Shown here in pieces: positions 1 through 8,759 of a stretch of 21,023 bases of DNA. The DNA lies in the NCBI GenBank assembly GCA_002189035.1, contig NEEC01000365.1, positions 1 through 21,023 of the forward strand. The letters run 5' to 3'. The notes under the pieces are model-generated. The model saw only the letters and a list, made by a program, of their open reading frames with translations, had not been told where the DNA came from and ran no database searches. Source of the DNA: Utricularia gibba. Lineage: Eukaryota > Streptophyta > Magnoliopsida > Lamiales > Lentibulariaceae. Both the position numbers and the translations under genes were made by a program. Within the stretch, counting starts at the first letter, position 1. Every line of letters begins with the position of its first letter.

Positions 1-63
1 TACATGGTTTTTCAAGGAACAGCTTCTCGTTTTGTGGCGGCCAGTCTCGCTAGGAACTTGGTC

Positions 64-71
64 CGGGCCCG
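64..71. repeat. Palindrome CGGGCCCG, type A only
   Basis: This perfect 8-bp palindrome contains the ApaI site. It occurs in nearly every type A head and in no B head, where TTGACCCC takes its place. It is lost by one-base changes in a few copies, for example GGTCCGGCCCGCG in the monomer at 20231. It is a convenient A/B marker; no function is implied. Confidence 0.9.
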
Positions 72-84
72 CGATTCTTTATGG

Positions 85-92
85 CTCATGAG
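85..92. repeat. Palindrome CTCATGAG, shared by A and B
   Basis: This perfect 8-bp palindrome sits within ATGGCTCATGAGG and contains a BspHI site. It is present in both monomer types and appears unchanged in the copies read. A cut here should give a ladder at the monomer period. Confidence 0.85.
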
Positions 93-101
93 GACAAAAG
101 G

Positions 102-109
102 ATGCAAAT
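102..109 (+). promoter_or_regulatory. ATGCAAAT octamer-like motif, one per monomer
   Basis: ATGCAAAT is followed by CGAT, giving an adjacent ClaI site, in both A and B heads. The 8-mer equals the vertebrate POU-factor octamer. With no species known and a plant more likely, binding is speculative. It is listed because it is one of the most constant words of the unit. Confidence 0.3.
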
Positions 110-150
110 CGATGAATACAATGTTGCATTTGTTTAAATTGCGATATCAC

Positions 151-214
151 GTGCACCCCACATGATTTTTTCAACAACTTACTTTATACTTGAGCAGGCG
201 GTCTTTGGGTGCAC
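151..214. repeat. Inverted repeat GTGCACCC / GGGTGCAC spanning the A tail
   Basis: The arms are 151-158 and 207-214 with a 48-base loop. The left arm overlaps the CACGTG palindrome and is conserved in A and B. The right arm exists only in A copies whose hypervariable segment reads GGGTGCAC. Most B copies have GGGGCAC and cannot form it. A stem of 8 bp with this loop is weak; it may be a chance outcome of GC-rich words. Confidence 0.4.
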
Positions 215-313
215 CTGGAACGGGACAAAGGTAAGGTTTGGCTTGCACCGAGAGTTAGTTGTAGTCCGGCAAATAAAGTGATGTATTTATTATCGTTCGG
301 TTTCGGGGCTGCC
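159..313 (+). repeat. Second half-unit (about 155 bp) of the monomer
   Basis: This is the diverged partner of bases 1-158. The clearest match is at its start, where CCCACATGATTTTTTCAAC parallels CCTACATGGTTTTTCAAGG at the monomer boundary. It holds the hypervariable segment (195-253) and the conserved 3' part that distinguishes A from B tails. A unit of about 156 bp is close to one nucleosome core plus a short linker and resembles common plant satellite monomer lengths; that link is inference. Confidence 0.55.
195..253 (+). repeat. Hypervariable segment of the A monomer (reference copy)
   Basis: The segment lies between the conserved TTATACTTGAG and TTAGTTGTAG. In the A copies it takes many forms: CAGG, GAGG or AGG at the start; GGGTGCACCTGG, GGGTGCACTGG or GGGGGCACTTGG; ACGGGACAAAGG, ACGGGAAAAAGG or ACGGAAAAAAGG; and CACCGAGAG, CAAGAG, CCCGAGAG, CCCAAAG or CCCAAG at the end. 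The form seen here (CAGG, GGGACAAAGG, CACCGAGAG) is called alpha. It recurs at 3128, 5639, 6885, 17117, 18366 and 18991, and with one or two base changes at 12442 and 17742. The two shortest monomers of the array owe most of their shortening to losses in this segment. Confidence 0.85.
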
Positions 314-426
314 TACATGGTTTTTCAAGGAACCGCTTCTCGTTTTGTGGCGGCCAGTCTCGCTGGGAACTTGGTCCTTGACCCGATTCTGTATGGCTCA
401 TGAGGTCAACTGGATGCAAATCGATT

Positions 427-434
427 AAAAAAAA
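427..434 (+). repeat. A8 tract, B monomers only
   Basis: The tract lies in CGATTAAAAAAAATGATGC. It is followed by AAATG ATG CATTT, a 5-bp inverted repeat around ATG, and about 50 bases later by a T7 run. A copies have GATGAATACAATG instead, so the rigid A tract recurs once per dimer. The copy at 9071 has seven As. Confidence 0.7.
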
Positions 435-505
435 TGATGCATTTGTTTAAATTACGATGTCACGTGCACCCACATGATTTTTTTAACAACATACTTTATA
501 CATGA

Positions 506-566
506 GGAGGCGGTCTTGGGGGCACTTGGAACCGGAAAAAGGTCAGCTTAGGCCTTGGCCCAAAGT
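506..566 (+). repeat. Corresponding segment of the B monomer (reference copy)
   Basis: In B copies the same window is much more constant than in A copies across the first 9 kb. The main change is the length of the G run after CTT (four to six Gs). Two sub-forms exist. Form B1 has GAGGAGG and AAAAAGGTCAG. Form B2 has GAGAAGG or GAGAGG, CTTTGGGG and AAAAAGATCAG. B2-type tails are at monomers 5325, 6577, 9961, 12129, 14636, 15255, 16496, 17430, 18054, 18679, 19304, 19921 and 20541. The chimera at 11524 also carries one. Confidence 0.8.
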
Positions 567-625
567 AAGTTGTAGCCCGGCAAAGAAAGTGATGTATTTA
601 TTAACGTTCGGTTTTCGGTGTTGCC

Positions 626-1251
626 TACATGGTTTTTCAAGGAACAGCTTCTCGTTTTGTGGCGGCCAGTCTCGCTAGGAACTTGGTCCGGGCCCGCGAT
701 TCTTTATGGCTCATGAGGACAAAAGGATGCAAATCGATGAATACAATGTTGCATTTGTTTAAATTGCGATATCACGTGCACCCCACATGATTTTTTCAAC
801 AACTTACTTTATACTTGAGGAGGCGGTCTTGGGGGCACTTGGAACGGAAAAGGTAAGGTTTGGCTTGCCCAAAGTTAGTTGTAGTCCGGCAAATAAAGTG
901 ATGTATTTATTTATCGTTCGGTTTTCGGGGGCTGCCTACATGGTTTTTCAAGGAACCGCTTCTCGTTTTGTGGCGGCCAGTCTCGCTGGGAACTTGGTCC
1001 TTGACCCGATTCTGTATGGCTCATGAGGTCAACTGGATGCAAATCGATTAAAAAAAATGATGCATTTGTTTAAATTACGATGTCACGTGCACCCCACATG
1101 ATTTTTTTAAACAACATACTTTATACATGAGGAGGCGGTCTTGGGGGGCACTTGGAACCGGAAAAAGGTCAGCTTAGGCCTTGGCCCAAAGTAAGTTGTA
1201 GCCCGGCAAAGAAAGTGATGTATTTATTAACGTTCGGTTTTCGGTGTTGCC
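626..1251 (+). repeat. HOR dimer 2
   Basis: The A tail is B-like at its front (GAGGAGG, CTTGGGGGCACTTGG) and then A-like; it has an extra T in TATTTATTTATCG. B has an extra A in TTTAAACAACATAC and six Gs. Confidence 0.9.
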
Positions 1252-1880
1252 TACATGGTTTTTCAAGGAACAGCTTCTCGTTTTGTGGCGGCCAGTCTCG
1301 CTAGGAACTTGGTCCGGGCCCGCGATTCTTTATGGCTCATGAGGACAAAAGGATGCAAATCGATGAATACAATGTTGCATTTGTTTAAATTGCGATATCA
1401 CGTGCACCCCACATGATTTTTTCAAACAACTTACTTTATACTTGAGGAGGCGGTCTTTGGGTGCACCTGGAACGGAAAAAAGGTAGGTTTGGCTTGGCCC
1501 AAAGTTAGTTGTAGTCCGGCAAATAAAGTGATGTATTTATTATCGTTCGGTTTTCGGGGGCTGCCTACATGGTTTTTCAAGGAACCGCTTCTCGTTTTGT
1601 GGCGGCCAGTCTCGCTGGGAACTTGGTCCTTGACCCCGATTCTGTATGGCTCATGAGGTCAACTGGATGCAAATCGATTAAAAAAAATGATGCATTTGTT
1701 TAAATTACGATGTCACGTGCACCCCACATGATTTTTTTAACAACATACTTTATACATGAGGAGGCGGTCTTGGGGGGCACTTGGAACCGGAAAAAGGTCA
1801 GCTTAGGCCTTGGCCCAAAGTAAGTTGTAGCCCGGCAAAGAAAGTGATGTATTTATTAACGTTCGGTTTTCGGTGTTGCC
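1252..1880 (+). repeat. HOR dimer 3
   Basis: A has an extra A in TTCAAACAACTTAC; its tail reads ACGGAAAAAAGGTAGG and GGCCCAAAG. B is the standard GGTCAG form. Confidence 0.9.
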
Positions 1881-2506
1881 TACATGGTTTTTCAAGGAAC
1901 AGCTTCTCGTTTTGTGGCGGCCAGTCTCGCTAGGAACTTGGTCCGGGCCCGCGATTCTTTATGGCTCATGAGGACAAAAGGATGCAAATCGATGAATACA
2001 ATGTTGCATTTGTTTAAATTGCGATATCACGTGCACCCCACATGATTTTTTCAACAACTTACTTTATACTTGAGAGGCGGTCTTTGGGTGCACCTGGAAC
2101 GGGAAAAAGGTAAGGTTTGGCTTGCAAGAGTTAGTTGTAGTCCGGCAAATAAAGTGATGTATTTATTATCGTTCGGTTTTCGGGGGCTGCCTACATGGTT
2201 TTTCAAGGAACCGCTTCTCGTTTTGTGGCGGCCAGTCTCGCTGGGAACTTGGTCCTTGACCCCGATTCTGTATGGCTCATGAGGTCAACTGGATGCAAAT
2301 CGATTAAAAAAAATGATGCATTTGTTTAAATTACGATGTCACGTGCACCCCACATGATTTTTTTAACAACATACTTTATACATGAGGAGGCGGTCTTGGG
2401 GGGCACTTGGAACCGGAAAAAGGTCAGCTTAGGCCTTGGCCCAAAGTAAGTTGTAGCCCGGCAAAGAAAGTGATGTATTTATTAACGTTCGGTTTTCGGT
2501 GTTGCC
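1881..2506 (+). repeat. HOR dimer 4
   Basis: The A tail starts AGG (one base fewer than the reference), has GGGAAAAAGG and ends GCAAGAG. B is standard. Confidence 0.9.
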
Positions 2507-3127
2507 TACATGGTTTTTCAAGGAACAGCTTCTCGTTTTGTGGCGGCCAGTCTCGCTAGGAACTTGGTCCGGGCCCGCGATTCTTTATGGCTCATGAGGA
2601 CAAAAGGATGCAAATCGATGAATACAATGTTGCATTTGTTTAAATTGCGATATCACGTGCACCCACATGATTTTTTCAACAACTTACTTTATACTTGAGG
2701 AGGCGGTCTTTGGGGGCACTGGAACGGAAAAAAGGGTTTGGCTTGGCCCAAAGTTAGTTGTAGTCCGGCAAATAAAGTGATGTATTTATTATCGTTCGGT
2801 TTTCGGGGGCTGCCTACATGGTTTTTCAAGGAACCGCTTCTCGTTTTGTGGCGGCCAGTCTCGCTGGGAACTTGGTCCTTGACCCCGATTCTGTATGGCT
2901 CATGAGGTCAACTGGATGCAAATCGATTAAAAAAAATGATGCATTTGTTTAAATTACGATGTCACGTGCACCCCACATGATTTTTTTAACAACTACTTTA
3001 TACATGAGGAGGCGGTCTTGGGGGCACTTGGAACCGGAAAAAGGTCAGCTTAGGCCTTGGCCCAAAGTAAGTTGTAGCCCGGCAAAGAAAGTGATGTATT
3101 TATTAACGTTCGGTTTTCGGTGTTGCC
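2507..3127 (+). repeat. HOR dimer 5
   Basis: A has GCACCCACATG and a shortened tail (GCACTGG, AAAAAAGGGTTTGG). B has CAACTACTTT in place of CAACATACTTT and five Gs. Confidence 0.9.
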
Positions 3128-3758
3128 TACATGGTTTTTCAAGGAACAGCTTCTCGTTTTGTGGCGGCCAGTCTCGCTAGGAACTTGGTCCGGGCCCGCG
3201 ATTCTTTATGGCTCATGAGGACAAAAGGATGCAAATCGATGAATACAATGTTGCATTTGTTTAAATTGCGATATCACGTGCACCCCACATGATTTTTTTC
3301 AACAACTTACTTTATACTTGAGCAGGCGGTCTTTGGGTGCACCTGGAACGGGACAAAGGTAAGGTTTGGCTTGCACCGAGAGTTAGTTGTAGTCCGGCAA
3401 ATAAAGTGATGTATTTATTATCGTTCGGTTTTCGGGGGCTGCCTACATGGTTTTTCAAGGAACCGCTTCTCGTTTTGTGGCGGCCAGTCTCGCTGGGAAC
3501 TTGGTCCTTGACCCCGATTCTGTATGGCTCATGAGGTCAACTGGATGCAAATCGATTAAAAAAAATGATGCATTTGTTTAAATTACGATGTCACGTGCAC
3601 CCCACATGATTTTTTTAACAACATACTTTATACATGAGGAGGCGGTCTTGGGGGGCACTTGGAACCGGAAAAAGGTCAGCTTAGGCCTTGGCCCAAAGTA
3701 AGTTGTAGCCCGGCAAAGAAAGTGATGTATTTATTAACGTTCGGTTTTCGGTGTTGCC
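3128..3758 (+). repeat. HOR dimer 6
   Basis: A has an alpha tail and an extra T before CAACAAC, a pair of features shared only with the A at 17117. B is standard. At 631 bp this is the longest dimer. Confidence 0.9.
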
Positions 3759-4385
3759 TACATGGTTTTTCAAGGAACAGCTTCTCGTTTTGTGGCGGCC
3801 AGTCTCGCTAGGAACTTGGTCCGGGCCCGCGATTCTTTATGGCTCATGAGGACAAAAGGATGCAAATCGATGAATACAATGTTGCATTTGTTTAAATTGC
3901 GATATCACGTGCACCCCACATGATTTTTTCAACAACTTACTTTATACTTGAGAGGCGGTCTTTGGGTGCACCTGGAACGGGAAAAAGGTAAGGTTTGGCT
4001 TGCACCAGAGTTAGTTGTAGTCCGGCAAATAAAGTGATGTATTTATTATCGTTCGGTTTTCGGGGGCTGCCTACATGGTTTTTCAAGGAACCGCTTCTCG
4101 TTTTGTGGCGGCCAGTCTCGCTGGGAACTTGGTCCTTGACCCCGATTCTGTATGGCTCATGAGGTCAACTGGATGCAAATCGATTAAAAAAAATGATGCA
4201 TTTGTTTAAATTACGATGTCACGTGCACCCCACATGATTTTTTAACAACATACTTTATACATGAGGAGGCGGTCTTGGGGGGCACTTGGAACCGGAAAAA
4301 GGTCAGCTTAGGCCTTGGCCCAAAGTAAGTTGTAGCCCGGCAAAGAAAGTGATGTATTTATTAACGTTCGGTTTTCGGTGTTGCC
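3759..4385 (+). repeat. HOR dimer 7
   Basis: The A tail starts AGG and ends GCACCAGAG, close to that of dimer 4. B has one T fewer before AACAACATAC. Confidence 0.9.
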
Positions 4386-5011
4386 TACATGGTTTTTCAA
4401 GGAACAGCTTCTCGTTTTGTGGCGGCCAGTCTCGCTAGGAACTTGGTCCGGGCCCGCGATTCTTTATGGCTCATGAGGACAAAAGGATGCAAATCGATGA
4501 ATACAATGTTGCATTTGTTTAAATTGCGATATCACGTGCACCCCACATGATTTTTTCAACAACTTACTTTATACTTGAGCAGGCGGTCTTTGGGTGCACC
4601 TGGAACGGGAAAAAGGTAAGGTTTGGCTTGCCCAAAGTTAGTTGTAGTCCGGCAAATAAAGTGATGTATTTATTATCGTTCGGTTTTCGGGGGCTGCCTA
4701 CATGGTTTTTCAAGGAACCGCTTCTCGTTTTGTGGCGGCCAGTCTCGCTGGGAACTTGGTCCTTGACCCCGATTCTGTATGGCTCATGAGGTCAACTGGA
4801 TGCAAATCGATTAAAAAAAATGATGCATTTGTTTAAATTACGATGTCACGTGCACCCCACATGATTTTTTCAACAACTACTTTATACATGAGGAGGCGGT
4901 CTTGGGGGCACTTGGAACCGGAAAAAGGTCAGCTTAGGCCTTGGCCCAAAGTAAGTTGTAGCCCGGCAAAGAAAGTGATGTATTTATTAACGTTCGGTTT
5001 TCGGTGTTGCC
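4386..5011 (+). repeat. HOR dimer 8
   Basis: The A tail combines CAGG and GGGAAAAAGG with a CCCAAAG end. B has the A-like TTTTTTCAACAAC but keeps ACATGAGGAGG and GGTCAG, so it is a partial A/B mosaic. Confidence 0.9.
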
Positions 5012-5638
5012 TACATGGTTTTTCAAGGAACAGCTTCTCGTTTTGTGGCGGCCAGTCTCGCTAGGAACTTGGTCCGGGCCCGCGATTCTTTATGGCTCAT
5101 GAGGACAAAAGGATGCAAATCGATGAATACAATGTTGCATTTGTTTAAATTGCGATATCACGTGCACCCCACATGATTTTTTCAACAACTTACTTTATAC
5201 TTGAGCAGGCGGTCTTTGGGTGCACCTGGAACGGACAAAGGTAAGGTTTGGCTTGCACGAGAGTTAGTTGTAGTCCGGCAAATAAAGTGATGTATTTATT
5301 ATCGTTCGGTTTTCGGGGGCTGCCTACATGGTTTTTCAAGGAACCGCTTCTCGTTTTGTGGCGGCCAGTCTCGCTGGGAACTTGGTCCTTGACCCCGATT
5401 CTGTATGGCTCATGAGGTCAACTGGATGCAAATCGATTAAAAAAAATGATGCATTTGTTTAAATTACGATGTCACGTGCACCCCACATGATTTTTTCAAC
5501 AACTTACTTTATACTTGAGAAGGCGGTCTTTGGGGCACTTGGAACCGGAAAAAGATCAGCTTAGGCCTTGGCCCAAAGTAAGTTGTAGCCCGGCAAAGAA
5601 AGTGATGTATTTATTAACGTTCGGTTTTCGGTGTTGCC
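5012..5638 (+). repeat. HOR dimer 9
   Basis: The A tail is near alpha with ACGGACAAAGG and GCACGAGAG. B is the first B2-type copy: TTTTTTCAACAACTTAC, ACTTGAGAAGG, GATCAG. Confidence 0.9.
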
Positions 5639-6266
5639 TACATGGTTTTTCAAGGAACAGCTTCTCGTTTTGTGGCGGCCAGTCTCGCTAGGAACTTGGT
5701 CCGGGCCCGCGATTCTTTATGGCTCATGAGGACAAAAGGATGCAAATCGATGAATACAATGTTGCATTTGTTTAAATTGCGATATCACGTGCACCCCACA
5801 TGATTTTTTCAACAACTTACTTTATACTTGAGCAGGCGGTCTTTGGGTGCACCTGGAACGGGACAAAGGTAAGGTTTGGCTTGCACCGAGAGTTAGTTGT
5901 AGTCCGGCAAATAAAGTGATGTATTTATTATCGTTCGGTTTTCGGGGGCTGCCTACATGGTTTTTCAAGGAACCGCTTCTCGTTTTGTGGCGGCCAGTCT
6001 CGCTGGGAACTTGGTCCTTGACCCCGATTCTGTATGGCTCATGAGGTCAACTGGATGCAAATCGATTAAAAAAAATGATGCATTTGTTTAAATTACGATG
6101 TCACGTGCACCCCACATGATTTTTTTAACAACATACTTTATACATGAGGAGGCGGTCTTGGGGCACTTGGAACCGGAAAAAGGTCAGCTTAGGCCTTGGC
6201 CCAAAGTAAGTTGTAGCCCGGCAAAGAAAGTGATGTATTTATTAACGTTCGGTTTTCGGTGTTGCC
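5639..6266 (+). repeat. HOR dimer 10
   Basis: A has an alpha tail. B is the GGTCAG form with only four Gs after CTT. Confidence 0.9.
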
Positions 6267-6884
6267 TACATGGTTTTTCAAGGAACAGCTTCTCGTTTTG
6301 TGGCGGCCAGTCTCGCTAGGAACTTGGTCCGGGCCCGCGATTCTTTATGGCTCATGAGGACAAAAGGATGCAAATCGATGAATACAATGTTGCATTTGTT
6401 TAAATTGCGATATCACGTGCACCCACATGATTTTTTCAACAACTTACTTTATACTTGAGAGGCGGTCTTGGGTGCACTGGAACGGACAAAGGTAAGGTTT
6501 GGCTTGCACCGAGAGTTAGTTGTAGTCCGGCAAATAAAGTGATGTATTTATTATCGTTCGGTTTTCGGGGGCTGCCTACATGGTTTTTCAAGGAACCGCT
6601 TCTCGTTTGTGGCGGCCAGTCTCGCTGGGCTTGGTCCTTGACCCCGATTCTGTATGGCTCATGAGGTCAACTGGATGCAAATCGATTAAAAAAAATGATC
6701 ATTTGTTTAAATTATGATGTCACGTGCACCCCACATGATTTTTTCAACAACTACTTTATACATGAGAGGCGGTCTTTGGGGCACTTGGAACCGGAAAAAG
6801 ATCAGCTTAGGCCTTGGCCCAAAGTAAGTTGTAGCCCGGCAAAGAAAGTGATGTATTTATTAACGTTCGGTTTTCGGTGTTGCC
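6267..6884 (+). repeat. HOR dimer 11
   Basis: A has GCACCCACATG and CTTGGGTGCACTGG. B has several losses in its head (CGTTTGTGG, GCTGGGCTTGG), GATCATTTG, TATGATGTC and a GATCAG tail. At 618 bp it is the shortest dimer of block I. Confidence 0.9.
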
Positions 6885-7513
6885 TACATGGTTTTTCAAG
6901 GAACAGCTTCTCGTTTTGTGGCGGCCAGTCTCGCTAGGAACTTGGTCCGGGCCCGCGATTCTTTATGGCTCATGAGGACAAAAGGATGCAAATCGATGAA
7001 TACAATGTTGCATTTGTTTAAATTGCGATATCACGTGCACCCCACATGATTTTTTCAACAACTTACTTTATACTTGAGCAGGCGGTCTTTGGGTGCACCT
7101 GGAACGGGACAAAGGTAAGGTTTGGCTTGCACCGAGAGTTAGTTGTAGTCCGGCAAATAAAGTGATGTATTTATTATCGTTCGGTTTTCGGGGGCTGCCT
7201 ACATGGTTTTTCAAGGAACCGCTTCTCGTTTTGTGGCGGCCAGTCTCGCTGGGAACTTGGTCCTTGACCCCGATTCTGTATGGCTCATGAGGTCAACTGG
7301 ATGCAAATCGATTAAAAAAAATGATGCATTTGTTTAAATTACGATGTCACGTGCACCCCACATGATTTTTTTAACAACATACTTTATACATGAGGAGGCG
7401 GTCTTGGGGGCACTTGGAACCGGAAAAAGGTCAGCTTAGGCCTTGGCCCAAAGTAAGTTGTAGCCCGGCAAAGAAAGTGATGTATTTATTAACGTTCGGT
7501 TTTCGGTGTTGCC
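6885..7513 (+). repeat. HOR dimer 12
   Basis: A has an alpha tail, two dimers on from the alpha copy at 5639. B is GGTCAG with five Gs. Confidence 0.9.
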
Positions 7514-8135
7514 TACATGGTTTTTCAAGGAACAGCTTCTCGTTTTGTGGCGGCCAGTCTCGCTAGGAACTTGGTCCGGGCCCGCGATTCTTTATGGCTC
7601 ATGAGGACAAAAGGATGCAAATCGATGAATACAATGTTGCATTTGTTTAAATTGCGATATCACGTGCACCCCACATGATTTTTTCAACAACTTACTTTAT
7701 ACTTGAGAGGCGGTCTTTGGGTGCACCTGGAACGGAAAAAGTCAGGTTTGGCTTGCCCAAGTTAGTTGTAGTCCGGCAAATAAAGTGATGTATTTATTAT
7801 CGTTCGGTTTTCGGGGGCTGCCTACATGGTTTTTCAAGGAACCGCTTCTCGTTTTGTGGCGGCCAGTCTCGCTGGGAACTTGGTCCTTGACCCCGATTCT
7901 GTATGGCTCATGAGGTCAACTGGATGCAAATCGATTAAAAAAAATGATGCATTTGTTTAAATTACGATGTCACGTGCACCCCACATGATTTTTTTAACAA
8001 CTACTTTATACATGAGGAGGCGGTCTTGGGGGGCACTTGGAACCGGAAAAAGGTCAGCTTAGGCCTTGGCCCAAAGTAAGTTGTAGCCCGGCAAAGAAAG
8101 TGATGTATTTATTAACGTTCGGTTTTCGTGTTGCC
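7514..8135 (+). repeat. HOR dimer 13
   Basis: The A tail reads AGG, AAAAAGTCAGG and GCCCAAG. B has CAACTACTTT and ends TTTTCGTGTTGCC, with one G lost. Confidence 0.9.
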
Positions 8136-8759
8136 TACATGGTTTTTCAAGGAACAGCTTCTCGTTTTGTGGCGGCCAGTCTCGCTAGGAACTTGGTCCG
8201 GGCCCGCGATTCTTTATGGCTCATGAGGACAAAAGGATGCAAATCGATGAATACAATGTTGCATTTGTTTAAATTGCGATATCACGTGCACCCCACATGA
8301 TTTTTTCAACAACTTACTTTATACTTGAGAGGCGGTCTTTGGGGCACCTGGAACGGAAAAAAGGTAGGTTTGGCTTGCCCAAAGTAAGTTGTAGTCCGGC
8401 AAATAAAGTGATGTATTTATTATCGTTCGGTTTTCGGGGGCTGCCTACATGGTTTTTCAAGGAACCGCTTCTCGTTTTGTGGCGGCCAGTCTCGCTGGGA
8501 ACTTGGTCCTTGACCCCGATTCTGTATGGCTCATGAGGTCAACTGGATGCAAATCGATTAAAAAAAATGATGCATTTGTTTAAATTACGATGTCACGTGC
8601 ACCCCACATGATTTTTTTAACAACATACTTTATACATGAGGAGGCGGTCTTGGGGGCACTTGGAACCGGAAAAAGGTCAGCTTAGGCCTTGGCCCAAAGT
8701 AAGTTGTAGCCCGGCAAAGAAAGTGATGTATTTATTAACGTTCGGTTTTCGGTGTTGCC
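8136..8759 (+). repeat. HOR dimer 14
   Basis: The A tail has GGGGCACCTGG and the B-type GTAAG before TTGTAG, then A-type TCCGGCAAATAAAG. B is GGTCAG with five Gs. Confidence 0.9.

Larger units (their letters stand above)
1..158 (+). repeat. First half-unit (about 158 bp) of the monomer
   Basis: The monomer appears to be an old duplication. Anchors here reappear in the second half: ACATG 2-6 with 160-164; TTTTTCAA 8-15 with 167-174; AAC 18-20 with 176-178; GGCGG 36-40 with 197-201; GTCT 44-47 with 201-204; TGGCT 82-86 with 239-243; GCAAAT 104-109 with 269-274; ATTT 128-131 with 285-288. Most offsets are 157-161; GCAAAT is 165. They stay in order along the whole unit, which argues against chance. 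The similarity is weak and was aligned by eye. Confidence 0.6.
1..313 (+). repeat. Type A monomer (reference copy)
   Basis: Type A is recognised by GGAACAGC near base 15, GCTAGGAAC near 50, the GC-rich CCGGGCCCGCG near 63, TTCTTTATGG, GAGGACAAAAGG, GATGAATACAATG, TGCGATATC, and TTTTTTCAACAACTTAC with ACTTGAG. Its normal tail ends GTAGTCCGGCAAATAAAG, TTATCG and CGGGGGCTGCC. This copy is 313 bp and about 46% GC, with 16 CpG steps by hand count. Type A carries ApaI (GGGCCC) and EcoRV (GATATC) sites that type B lacks, so these enzymes should release the dimer rather than the monomer. 36 copies are type A by the head, including the truncated last one. Confidence 0.95.
1..625 (+). repeat. HOR dimer 1
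   Basis: A has an alpha tail and a short GGTTTCGGGG end. B lacks one C in TTGACCCG and one in GCACCCACATG; its tail is GGTCAG with five Gs. Confidence 0.9.
314..625 (+). repeat. Type B monomer (reference copy)
   Basis: Type B is recognised by GGAACCGC, GCTGGGAAC, TTGACCCCG (here one C shorter), TTCTGTATGG, GAGGTCAACTGG, an A8 tract in GATTAAAAAAAATG, GATGCATTTG, TACGATGTC, and TTTTTTTAACAACATAC with ACATGAG. Its tail has CCGGAAAAAGGTCAG, TTAGGCCTTGGCC, GTAGCCCGGCAAAGAAAG, TTAACG and CGGTGTTGCC. It differs from type A at roughly 15% of positions, far more than copies within a type differ. Type B has NsiI (ATGCAT, in most copies) and StuI (AGGCCT) sites. 32 copies are type B. Confidence 0.95.

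Noticed and set aside
268-280. AATAAA in A tails as a polyadenylation signal
   Set aside because: It is a six-base word that recurs with every regular A tail and has no gene upstream.
295-313. CENP-B box-like TTCGGTTTTCGGGG at A monomer ends
   Set aside because: TTCG and CGGG are separated by five bases (four in the first copy) instead of the seven of the CENP-B box, and the central A is missing.
314-400. Recurrent frame starting MVFQGTASRF or ending LTPILYGS in many monomers
   Set aside because: Repetition of a protein-like frame follows from copying of the DNA. Frames change between copies by one-base indels, and no start signal or codon pattern supports translation.
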